This document shows, one piece after another, positions 10,101-19,812 of a stretch of DNA of 64,000 nt (its first letter is position 1; every line of letters starts with the position of its first letter). The notes below the pieces were generated by a model. It saw nothing but the letters and a program-made list of their open reading frames with translations, was not told where the DNA came from and did not search any database. The position numbers and the translations under genes are program-made. The stretch is from Chelonoidis abingdonii. Taxonomy: Eukaryota; Chordata; Testudines; Testudinidae. The stretch is from NCBI RefSeq assembly GCF_003597395.2, contig NC_133770.1, positions 297,847,482-297,911,481 on the forward strand, written 5' to 3'.

Positions 10101-13100
10101 TTCGATTTCAAGACTGCATCGCCAGCCGTGCTGAAGAGCTCCACGCTGGGCAAGCAGGAAATGTAATTCAAAAGTTCGCGGGGCTTTTCCTGTTTACCTG
10201 CCCGCTGCATCCGAGTTCAGATTGCTGTCCAGAGCGGTCAGTGCTGCACTCTGGGATGCCGCCCGGAGGCCAATAACGTCGATTTCCGTCCACATGAACC
10301 CTAATCCGAGTTATCTCTATCAAATTTAGCGCTACTCCTCTCGTTTGGGAGGAGTTACGAAATCGATTTAAGGAGCCGTTTAACTCGATATTAATGACGA
10401 CGTCGTGTGAACGGATACAGCGTTAAATCGGTATATCGGCCATTAAACCGACTTAAAGTGGCAGTGTAGACCTGGCCTTAGAGGCAGCCTGGATTGGGGC
10501 AGTTGCAGGTCTTTTCCTCTCTGTTCTTCCTCCTTTATAGCTGGACTTGTTTCTTTAGGGATCACAGCTGTGGGTACCTGCCTCCAGGACTGGCTATTCT
10601 GGCAGCTGAGCGAGGATGTGTTCAGTGTGATAGCTGGGAGCAGGGAAAGCGTTCCCTGCCATTCTGCCTATGCTCAGTATGGGGTTTGTAAACCCCATTG
10701 CAGGGCCAGATAAATACCTACGGTAGATGTGTGGACGGTTAGTTAAGTGAGAATTGGGCTGTCTCTGAATGCATACGATGGGTCTGACTCGCTGTCCTAT
10801 CGCCTTCAGTCAGTGATGGAAAAGTGGAGGAATGCAGTGATCAGCTGGGACTAGGGTGACCAGACAGCAAGTGTGAAAAATCGGGATGGGGGTGGGGGAT
10901 AATCAGGGCCGGCGCTACCATTTAGGCAGCCTAGCCAATCGCCTAGGGCACCAGAATAATTGATGGGTGGCATTTTGCCGGAGGGGGCGGCAGGCAGCTC
11001 CGGTGGAGCTGCCACAGTGGTGCCTGCGGAGGGTCTGCTGGTCCGCGGCTCCGGTGGAGCTGCTGCAGTCATGCCTGCGGACGATCGGCTCCTCGCGCGG
11101 CTCCAGTGGACCGCCCACAGGCATGACTGTGGCAGCTCCACCGGAGCCGCGGAGCACCGGACCCTCCGCAGGCACCACTGCGGCAGCTCCACCGGAGCCG
11201 TGGGACCAGCGCATGAGGCGCCGAAATTGCTGTCTGCCTAGGGCGCTCAAACCCCTAGCGCCGGTCCTGGGGATAATAGGCACCTATGTAAGACAAAGCC
11301 CCAAATATTGGGACTGTTTCTATGAAATCAGGATGTCTGATCCCTCTGGCTGGGACCCATGTGTTCTGTGTTGTAGTGGATTCTTTTTTAATGGTATATC
11401 AGTCCAGAAGTTTCTCCCGTGCTGCTGTGTGAAAGACCTGGGCAAACAACCAAGGGAACTGACTACCTGACTATACAGGGGAAGGAGTCGATCCTGTGCA
11501 AAGTGCTGCCCAGATGCACACAGTGAATAACAGAGAAAGAAGAATTTCTCACTGATGTCTCAGTTCCAGGAATCTTGGCTGTTGCTTTGCAACAAGATTA
11601 AGGACATATTTACAGATGAGTGTGATTTTTTTTTTCTGTTTAGTTTTTTCAGTCTGACAACATTCCTGTTAAAGAAAAAATAAATTTCACCCTTACAGAA
11701 AATTGTAGAGGATTTAGAGTGGGGGTCGCAAAATGGGGGTCGTGACCCGCTCAGGGGGTCACAAGGTTATTATGTGGGGGGGTCACAAGCTGTCAGCCTC
11801 CACCCCCAAGCCCCACTTTGCCTCCAGCATTTATAATAGTATAATATATAAAAAAGTGTTTTTAATTTAAAAGGGGGGGGTCGCACTCATAAGTTTTCTG
11901 TGTGAAGGGGGTCACCAGGACAAAAGTTTGAGAAACACTGGTTTAGAGAATACTCATCTTTCCTTAAAAATTTAAGGAATTTAAGCCAGTTTCACAATGT
12001 TAATAGGCTGTGGTTCTCCATAAAATCCTGTTGTTTTTTATGTGAATTTACGTATAAACGTATTCAGTTGCTGTAGAATCATATTAGTTTAATCCCTATT
12101 CAATTGGAAAGGACTTTTCTATAAGAGAAATGTTTCAGTTATTGTCTTTTTTGTGCTTTTAAAGGTAGATGAAGGGGATTTATTAGTAACGGGTTAATAG
12201 AAAAATGACATAAGCTTAGTATCACTCTGCTAGTGAGAGAAAAATCGTACCAGATCTTCAGCTGATGTAAACAAGCACTGAAGTCAGTATTCACTAGCTG
12301 AAGATGATGTTGATAGCTCGATGTGGTGCCGACAGAAACGACAGACCAAAATTGCCAAGCTTGGGTGTCCCAAGTCAGACCCTAGAATCTGAATTCAGCC
12401 CCTTGAACAGAAGTGAGCTGACTCTCCGCGGTGCTGGGTTTTTGTAGCTCCCCCTGACCATCAGCACCTCTGAAAACCAGACCCCTTCTACTTATGCTTT
12501 GAAAAATTCTGGCCCATAGCACTAGGCACCGGAGGCTACTGAACTCACTTCTGTCCATGGCACTGTGCCCAGAATGGACTATTGCAATAGGACTAAAGCC
12601 ATGTGGTAGGTGCAGCTCCTACCATGTGCAGCAGCCTACACCCTGGCAAAGAAAGGCTGTGAAATGCTGCCCGTGTTTCTGGAGGGCCAGCAGTAGATGC
12701 AGGCTGAGATGGGCTGGATTCTGGAGATGCTCACGGTAGGTGGAGCTGTGTAACCCAGTGAACGCATCTGTATGTTCTAACTAGAGCTGCAATCACTGGT
12801 AAGGAGAGGAAAGCAGACCTAGCTTGGGAGTTGGAAAGTTAAGAAACACGAGCAGCAAGTAGAAAATAAGTAAGATTTTTAGCCCTGGAGTGTTCTTTTG
12901 TTAAAGAACTTATTTCAGTCTTACAGGGCGCAAAATCAGAGTGGTCTGGATATACTAGTCCTTGATACTTAGTCCTGCCATGAGTACAGGGGACTGGACT
13001 AGATGACCTCTCGCGGTCCCTTCCAGTCCTACCATTCTATGATATCCAAAATCTTGGGGGAAACGTAGTGGACAGAAAGGGGAGTGGTGCATATTGCTGA

Positions 13101-13321
13101 ACTAATGGTGATTTTGGGATCAACTGAGTTATCTTGTATGTGATGCTGGCAGGGAATCTGTAAAACCTGGACCCTGAATCAATCTATCCTGCCTCTGTTT
13201 CCTCCAGGTGGACTCCCCTGAACTTCCAGAGGAGGTGCAGCATTGGATCAGCTACAATGAAGCCAGCAGCCAGAAGCTAAGAGCTGAAAGCGGCCTGGGA
13301 ATCAATACCAAGGATGAGTAA
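6585..13321 (+). CDS. THEM6: THEM6, thioesterase superfamily member 6, two exons
   Basis: Exon 1 is 6585-7088 (168 codons; donor caggtgagg) and exon 2 is 13208-13321 (acceptor cctccag, stop TAA at 13319-13321), with a phase-0 intron. The 205-residue product is close to the roughly 208 of human THEM6. Residues 1-30 are a leucine-rich hydrophobic segment expected to act as a signal anchor. The hot-dog/4HBT signature follows at about residues 55-67 (D55, D57, H61, N63, N64, Y67). Exon 2 encodes a short acidic tail ending in NTKDE. The ATG at 6585 is the only one giving the N-terminal anchor; its start lies inside the CpG island. THEM6 is an ER-membrane-associated protein; the substrate is not firmly established. 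In human the gene also sits inside the Ly6 cluster, which supports orthology. Confidence 0.95.
7237..7372 (+). mobile_element. CR1 LINE fragment (ORF2 C-terminal region)
   Basis: The run 'ttcggcgctggtcaggccacatctagagtattgagtccagtttgg...gagggcaacgaaaatgacc' matches the CR1 ORF2 segment near the end of the reverse-transcriptase protein. It is cut on the right by a hAT-like end at 7373. Confidence 0.7.
7373..7460 (+). mobile_element. hAT-like MITE, left-end fragment (CAGGGCCGGC family)
   Basis: It begins cagggccggctctaggcacc, the same terminal sequence as the complete copy at 44554-44770 and related to the copy at 10904-11269. The right end is not recognisable, so this is a truncated copy. It lies in the THEM6 intron. 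Confidence 0.5.
8184..8360 (+). mobile_element. tRNA-derived SINE, chelonian Pol III type
   Basis: The head 'gggatagctcagtggtttga...cccagggttgtaagttcagtcc' holds recognisable A and B boxes of a tRNA-derived promoter. The body 'gagggggccatttagggatctg' and the ending 'aggtcccttccagctctgtgag' match the turtle SINE family also present at 37223-37409 and 53666-53856. It lies in the THEM6 intron. Confidence 0.85.
8480..8521 (+). mobile_element. hAT-like element, right-end fragment
   Basis: The sequence 'gtggccctcgggccaaaaagtttgccgacccctg' is a common hAT/MITE 3' terminus ending in CCCCTG. Only the end is clear. It stops 21 bp before the duplicated THEM6 exon segment begins. Confidence 0.5.
8543..8874 (+). 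pseudogene. Degenerate duplicate of THEM6 exon 1 inside the THEM6 intron
   Basis: From a GLVL block at 8544 to [10 protein letters not shown] near 8836, the translated frame aligns with THEM6 residues from about 49 onward, two codons shorter and with no frameshift over about 100 codons. Shared blocks include [42 protein letters not shown] and HGFVC/QGFVC. The frame ends at TGA 8847-8849, but nucleotide similarity continues to a donor-like gaag|gtaaagccggg at 8874/8875, matching the THEM6 donor context. The hot-dog motif is lost: H61, N63, N64 and Y67 equivalents are R, K, H and H. The first 48 codons are missing. GC content is far lower than in the parent exon. Most likely a tandem-duplication pseudogene; use as an alternative exon (an acceptor-like tcactttttccag precedes it) cannot be excluded. 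Confidence 0.85.
9030..9200 (+). mobile_element. MIR-like SINE remnant
   Basis: The order 'cacagtgggttgcatgcttacctgggactaaggacctgggctcaagttcctgctctggca...tctctcagttccccatatgtgcaatggggatattagcactgtcctacctcacaggtgtaag' has the MIR layout (tRNA-like head, core, 'caatggggat' tail). Diverged. Confidence 0.6.
9391..10477. mobile_element. Non-autonomous PIF/Harbinger element, exact TTA duplication
   Basis: Left terminus gggtacgtctacactgc and right terminus gcagtgtagacctggcc are inverted repeats. They are flanked by TTA at 9388-9390 and TTA at 10478-10480. Subterminal motifs (aaatcggttta / gttaaatcgg / taaaccgactt) also repeat in inverted orientation. The 1,087-bp interior contains no recognisable transposase. 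It lies in the THEM6 intron. Confidence 0.8.
10852..11346. mobile_element. MITE with TAGGGTGACCAG ends, split by a hAT MITE
   Basis: It begins tagggtgaccagacagcaagtgtgaaaaatcggga. It resumes after the 10904-11269 insertion with aggcacctatgtaagacaaagccccaaata. The same family occurs whole at 35181-35304. The right inverted repeat is degraded (atgtctgatccct instead of a ggtcaccct end). Confidence 0.65.
10904..11269. mobile_element. hAT-type MITE with GC-rich palindromic core and perfect 8-bp duplication
   Basis: Left end cagggccggcgcta and right end tagcgccggtcctg are inverted repeats. They are flanked by identical 8-bp copies of GGGATAAT at 10896-10903 and 11270-11277, the hAT signature. The centre (about 10985-11210) is a long GC-rich imperfect inverted repeat in which ggtggagctg-type arms recur and pair with cagctccacc arms. 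No coding capacity is apparent; open frames through it are by-products of the repeat. Confidence 0.85.
11720..11940. mobile_element. hAT-like non-autonomous element
   Basis: It is flanked by ATTTAGAG (11712-11719) and GTTTAGAG (11941-11948), a 7/8 match to an 8-bp duplication. The right end 'aagtttgagaaacactg' is a typical hAT terminus; the left end is worn. The interior repeats 'gggggtcacaagg/ggggtcaccagg' blocks. Confidence 0.65.
12975..13044 (+). mobile_element. CR1 LINE 3' tail
   Basis: The stretch 'gagtacaggggactggactagatgacctctcgcggtcccttccagtcctaccattctatgat' is the CR1 3' end with its diagnostic ATTCTATGAT repeat. It is about 165 bp before THEM6 exon 2. Confidence 0.8.
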
Positions 13322-15345
13322 CCAGACATTGTTTTTCCCTGCCTGTTTTTCTCGAGACTACAATAGACCTGTGCAGTGCTGTATTCTCATCAGCTCTCCT
13401 GCTCATGCCTCTGCGGATAAGAGACCGATCCAGATTGCCATCAGCTTGGTAGACAAAAAAGCCAAACAGCTGGCTAGGACAGGACCCCCAGAAATCCCAT
13501 TACGTTGGTTAAAGCCCTCTCTGATCTCAGTGGTACACTGAGCTCTGTGGTAGCTGGGTAGCACCTAGAGCCCAGCACAGTGGGGAGTGGCACCTTTTGG
13601 TCTTTAGAAGGGAGTTTGCTTTCACTAAAAAATTTTATTTCCTGAAACTGGTAACATCAGGAAAACAAAACTTTGGTGCAGCCCAACCTGCAGGGGATCT
13701 GGGGCATCAGCACATCTAACATCCTCCTCCCCGCCAGGAATTTGAAACATCCACGCCCACTGGCTGATGTACTGATGTCTCCACTGTACCCACAATCCTT
13801 TGCAGTAGCCCTGCCTCCACACGCCTTCAGTCATTAACACTAGCACTATTTAAAAAACCCTGACCCCAGCCGCATATTCATTAATAACAACCCTATCCTA
13901 GGATGTCTGGAGGGAAATACATCAGTGCCATGGCAGGGAGGCTAACTTGGTGTTTGCTCGTAAATAAGGCTTCACCACATACATATGTTGTCTCCATCTT
14001 TAGCCAGAATGAATGTGATCACCAGGGTTATTCCAAGCGTATTTAGGAGAAGTAGGTTAGGACCAGGAGCCTCCTGCGTTCCCATCGTGGTTGTACCACT
14101 GAATTACTGTGACCAATCTCTCTGTGTCCTGGATTACTCAGCTGTGAAAGGGAGATGCTACCTCCCTATCTCCCAGGGGTGGGGGTGAGAACTGCCATAG
14201 TTCACTGATGTGCTTTGAAGAGGAAAAGCACAGTGCATGTGCTAAAGTATCCCCTGGCCCTGCTTTTCTTATCTCTATCGCTGCAAATGGGTTGTGCGGT
14301 GTTTTGAAATCGTGACTAACACAAAGTCCTAGGAGTGTTGGTTCAAGGTGCTAGCTAAGAGCTTTCCTGATGCCTTCTAAAAGGTCCTAGTGTAGACAAA
14401 GCAGTGTATATGGCACATGGTAATAGCTACGCTAGACGATTAGAACGTGTCATGTCTTAGCTAACAACAAACCTTGAAATCCTAGTCGAGATGAAGCCTT
14501 TGAGTATCTGCACTTGGGAAAACCGGGACTGTAACACTCCACAGGTAGGGTCCTTGTAAACAGGATTCAGAGCAGGGTTAGAGGACGCAGCGCTAAATCC
14601 ATTGGAGCCCATTCAGTGCTACAATCTCCCTTTATAGGTACACACCATTAGAAGGGCAGGAAAAACACAAATGGTCCCAGCATAGGCATGACCCAGGTGT
14701 TGCAATCTGCTTTAGAGCAGGGCTCAGGGAATTCAGGTCCCCTTTGCCCATGTAACCAAACAGGGCAATTTTGTTTGTGATTGTTGGATATTTGATTGTA
14801 TTTATATTTGGAACAGTTCTCGTTATGTATTTTAGAAATGGAAGATTGCTGTATATTACGTGAACATTTTCCTCTAATGAGCACTTTACACCAGGACTGT
14901 ATTGAGGGAACTTTTTGAAGTGTGGCTAACCTGTGAATTTGTGCATGTGTTCTGTAATCTGAATACCAGCGCCTCCTGCAGTGGTCTGAACCCAGACACT
15001 GAGATAGCTGCGAATTGCCTCTGAATGTGTATTTATTGCCTCTTCTAATGGTTTTCTTGACTTGCAACTACTACTTAACTGGAACTGCTTAGCCACAGTA
15101 TCTTAATATTTACTTGAAGACATCAAAGAATTCTAAACGAGATGAAATCCTGAGAGAAACTTTGTTTTTTAAAGGAATAAATGGATCCATTTGCACCGCA
15201 GTCTAGCAAAGCTGTCAGGCATATGCTTAACTTTAAGCAAGTGGAGGCTACTCAGTGCCCTTACAATTAAGCATATGCTTAAGTACTTAGCTAGAACAAG
15301 GCTTTGGGGTGTAAACATTAACCAGACACTGTCAGATGGTGGGGA
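13322..15345. other. THEM6 3' flank with no second gene seen
   Basis: Part must be the THEM6 3' UTR. The first full AATAAA I noted on this strand is at about 15175. A MIR-like fragment is at about 14085-14220. A region at 14315-14500 (ctagtgtagacaaagc... cctagtcgagatgaagcc) resembles ends of DNA-transposon MITEs but has no clear boundaries. Confidence 0.45.
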
Positions 15346-15545
15346 GAGAATCATATAAGTGTAGGACTGGAAGGGATCTCAATAGGTCATCTCGTCCAGT
15401 CCTCTGCACACAAACCAGGACGAGGTAATAACCAGCCCCTCCCTGACAGGTGTTTGTCTGAGCTGCTCTTAAAAACCTCCAGTGATGGAGATCTCATCCC
15501 CTCCCTAGAGTTGGAGGAACTCCACCAGGCAGTGAAAAAAACAAT
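15346..15545 (-). mobile_element. CR1 LINE fragment, minus orientation
   Basis: The sequence 'agaatcatataagtgtaggactggaagggatctcaataggtcatctcgtccagtcc...ccagtgatggagatctcatcccctccctaga' is the complement of the CR1 3' end. Confidence 0.8.
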
Positions 15546-18165
15546 CCTTTAAAGACAACTGGTGGCCACAGCAGACAGAATCTCACTTAGTCTTTCCTGC
15601 AGTTGCACCTGACAGTGCCACATTTTAAATACAAAGAACCAAAACCTGAAGCCTGTCCCCTGCCAGCAGGGAAGTAAGAGAGGGGAGTTGCTGCTGTTGT
15701 GACTCTGTGGAGGTGTCACACTGTGGTGGCAGATGTCAAGCTTGGGACGTACATAGGTAGGCAAGAACTTACCTTTGGGCTCGATCCTGCAAGTTGTTGG
15801 GAACTCTGGCCCCGATTCTGCAAAGCACATGCTTAGCTCAAGGCATGTGAGTGTCCCCATTGAATTGTGTGAGAGGGACAAAGCACAGAAGGCCAGCCCC
15901 CTACCACAGATGGGGACCAACTTGAGAATGTATCTCTGCCTTTCCCCACTGCTGTGAGCCTGTCCCTGAAACCAAGCACTGCACGAGCCTGTTAGCAGCA
16001 CAGCTAACAACTTCATAGATCACTGACAGCTCTGCCAACCTGAAGTATTCAGGATCATGAGTCAGGCCCCAAAGAGTGAGGATGCTCTTGGTTCACATTT
16101 TTGGGTTTTCCTTTACAATCATAAGGCTGAGAAACTTTTTTTTTTTTTTTTTAATGAAATCTGAGATTCGCATGTACTGAGCTGACCCAGAGAGCTGGGC
16201 CTTTGAGCTTGGGACTCGATATTGCAAGGCTTGTGATAAGGTATCAAGACTTGACAATGTTGCATGTTTAACCAACTGTCCTTTTAATCCATCCAGCCTC
16301 ACTCTGTGACCCGTTGTCATATGCAGAGGGAATTACTGCCCATCCCTTATTACTAATCACTGTCTGAAAGTCCCTTGTGTCACACAGGTGTCATTCAGAA
16401 AGTCATGCACCTCCCTGCAGCAATACATATGGGAACAGACTACGAATACCAGTGATGACTGAACCTGATGATACTGGGAACAAAAATTGCTCTCCATCAT
16501 GTGTGGCAAAGGATCTTTTTCATCAAGTCAGTCTCTGCCTTCTGCTTTTGGGACCACAGGGGTCTGGAATAAATCAGTCCTACCCTGGAGGTTTTTAGTT
16601 CTTCTCTTTGGTTTATTTACAACATTGACAAGGCAGTCCTGAGTTGATCTCTTACGGAGGAGAACCCACAATGCAAAAGAAACATATTTCCTTGTGCCTA
16701 CCAGAACGTTGGTGCTGGGTTCTGGTCCCCAGCTGTTCCCCAAACAGAAGTAAACTCAGTGTTTTCCTGAGAGGGAGGAGAACATGCCTCTACCTAGGAG
16801 AAACCTTTTCTCACTGCTGCAACTTATTTGTTCAACCTCCTCTTGCTCCCTTAGCAGAACAGGGATTTTGAAAGGTCACTGGCAACCTCTTAACGAGTCA
16901 GGTGTCTCTAATTAACCCCTTTTCAGTTCATAGTAAAAAGGGCCTTCGCTATACTAGCACTGAGAGACCTGTCTTCCTTCACCCTTATCCTGTCAGATCT
17001 GACTTTTGTCTCACGTGCTTGTAGCTGTTTCTGCCACTTCACACTGACTCAACAGACATTCTAGGCTTCAGCATGACACGACAATCCCAGCATCATATTA
17101 TGGAAATTATTGTTGCTTAGTTTACACAAGCAAAAAACTAAAGACTTACAGTTTGCTAGACACAATATTCATCTCCACTATTCACAGAAGCACTAGAATA
17201 TCATGCATTTCTCAAGTATATGGGGGCTATTCTACACCACCCATTGTGTCCTCTGCTGCTTTACATGCTGCTAAAATGGCTTAGGCCATTCTTTCCCTCT
17301 CCCACACCTAGCTCTAGAGGGGTCAAGTTTTGCACACTAATGTGTAATATTTCTTCCTAGGGAGAATGAGTCCCTGACCTCTCAGTCAGGGTGCCCCAAG
17401 CAATAAGGGAGATCTCTATCCCTCACCCCGCCCCCCAAGCAGATAGGGAAGGAGACAGTGGGATGGGCTGTAGGCTAAGCTGGGGGAGCTAGAAGGAAAC
17501 AGTGTTGGATGAAGTCAGGGCACGTAGGAGCAGTGTTTTATAGGTGCCTCAAACACAGTCCTTGCTAGCAGATAGTCAATCCTCCCTACAGAATATTTCT
17601 CCCCCTTTTCTGTTCAACTCATGGCGAAGTCCCACTCCCCAGCAGTACATGTTTGAGGTTTAGTTTATGGTGAACCCTCTCTATGGGCATATTAAGTACA
17701 GTTCTATTGCCTGTTAGTCACATAATAAGGATAGTGCCGGTATTATTTTATTTATAGCATTATCATTACTCCTACATCCTAAACTTAAATGAATTTTAAC
17801 CAAAATGTTCACCAGGCATAGTGGATATTAGCCATGCAAATAAAGGCTGATATTTTGCCTCTTCCTGTATTTCCTTGTAGCATGGAATATCGACATTACA
17901 AGTGAGATTAATGCATGCAGCATCTTACAAGCATTTCATAGAATCTAAACACATCCTTACAAAGTACCCATCACATATCCTGAATGATATGAACATCAGG
18001 TGAGCTGGTCTGGTTTCCAGCTATGAATGTGTCAGTCCTCAGCTGATGCCTAAAGACTTGGAAGTGTTGGCACCTGGTTTACCTGCACCCCATGGGGTAC
18101 CTCAACCAGTGCAGCAAATGCCCCAGTAACAATTATATGGGTGAAATCAACCAGTGTGATAAATA
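15546..18165. other. Intergenic DNA without recognisable gene
   Basis: No Ly6-type exon (paired cysteines with a CC..DLCN end) or other known protein was found on either strand. A poly-T run lies at about 16138-16154. This is part of the interval where SLURP1 would be expected. Confidence 0.5.
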
Positions 18166-18171
18166 GTTCCT

Positions 18172-18330
18172 TTGACCAACTGTGAGCCCCACCCCTTAAA
18201 TTCCTTGGGAATTTTGACATGTCCCCTTCCTGTTTGCTCGATGACGCGTACTGTGGTCTCAGCGCATCTTTCCAAGTGGCCAGAATGAATCACATGACAA
18301 TGGCCTGGCACATGACAGTGCTCCGTGTTC
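18172..18330 (+). mobile_element. PIF/Harbinger internal fragment, copy A
   Basis: About 120 bp (tgaccaactgtgagccccacccct through tttccaagtggccagaatga) are nearly identical to 20103-20222 in the larger Harbinger remnant. It is an isolated fragment without ends. Confidence 0.65.
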
Positions 18331-19812
18331 TCAACGCTTTTTGGGCTGTACCGGGTTGCAAAACAGAGTTTTCAGCTGGCAGGGTCTGCTGCATAAACAC
18401 CAATTCCATAGTAGTCCAGGGTCAAGCACTTACTGAAAAAAAATAGGGGGTGCGCAGCACCTGGAAGGCTGGACTAATCTTTTGTGGGCCCTGGAGCCCA
18501 AACCATGACCTTGCCCCCTGCTCCACCCACCCTCCACCTCGAGGCCCCGCCCCTGCTCGGCCTCTTCCCCCTGATGCCCAGCTCACCACTCGCATAGCAG
18601 GAAGCCTGTGGTCTGCTGCCTCCCTATTTGATTGCATTTGCTAGAAGAACCTGCTGTAATGGAGCTTCTCCACAGTGCAGCTTGTGGTTTCCTGTAGATC
18701 CCTGACAACGTTCACTCTGCTACTCTGGCCCACCCAGGCCTGTGGTGGTAGGACTTTCCTGGTTGGTCTTTTCTCACCCTCTGTCCCCATGGAACAGAAC
18801 CACAGCAGGCCTTCTACTTGGGACTTCTCTGGCTATGAAGAGACCAGGAGGCTTTGCTCCTCAATGCTTTACCCTATATAGGAATCCCATCAGATCTCTG
18901 ATATTTGGGAATCAGTATTATGTCCACACCACAATGGACAGGAGGACCCACATCCACTCCAGCAGAGGGTGGAATTTGGAACTTAGAAAGTGACTATACA
19001 AATGCAAGCATTAAGATTGTCAATGGGGATAAAACCCAGGGTCTTCAGCACCGTGGGATCCTCACTATCAAGCCAAAGGGACAGCTCCGCTAGCATTTGG
19101 AGGTAGTAAATTGTTATCCTTTATGTAGATTAGCATAGAAGGGGGAGCAGGGAATATGACACATACTTTGCAATCCTGTTACCTGTTTCCCCTGTCCAGG
19201 GCAGCTAGGCTAACACATCTGTGGTCCACAAGAGGTTGCATCCCCTCGGTCTATTATTCCTCCCATTTGGGCTGTCACTTTTCTGCCAGCACACACTGTA
19301 CAAACGTGTTATGCTCACGTCCTTCAGGATATTTCTTTCCCAGCTCAAGCTCAGAAGGTTTTTGGAGAAGAAAATGGATTTTTTGTTTACATAGCAGGCA
19401 TTGCCTCTGCAGGAATTCATGGGAACCCTAGAAATGTCACTAATAAAAATTTCCACTGCCATATAGAACATGAGGTGGGACCGGTGACGGGGAGAGGAAT
19501 CTTCAGATCAGGGATCTGGGAACAGAGAAGGAAGCCGGCATTGTTTCTGAAAGGTGGCATTTACCTTTTGGCTGTGCCAATAGAAAGCTGAGCATCAAGA
19601 AGGTCAGAGCAAAGGTACCTCCCTGGGTGCAGCCAGGACAATAGGATGGTATGTCATAATGGCTCCACTTAAGGGAAGCCTTCCCAGCATGCAACATCTT
19701 CCTTGGAAGCTGAGCTGCCAAGACATCACTCAGCTGCTTCTACTTTGCCTTCACGGTGTGATTCCCAGCTCAGAGATAACCCTGGACACCTGCTTGCTTT
19801 CTTTTCAGAGAC

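Noticed and set aside
10960..11470. Overlapping open frames of 93-167 codons on both strands
   Set aside because: They run through the palindromic core of the hAT MITE and repeat the same few amino-acid strings; no gene.
15549..16016. 155-codon minus frame starting with a signal-peptide-like MKLLAVLLTGSCSAW, considered as a SLURP1 exon 1
   Set aside because: No GT donor at the expected place and no Ly6 cysteine pattern follows; the hydrophobic start appears to be chance.
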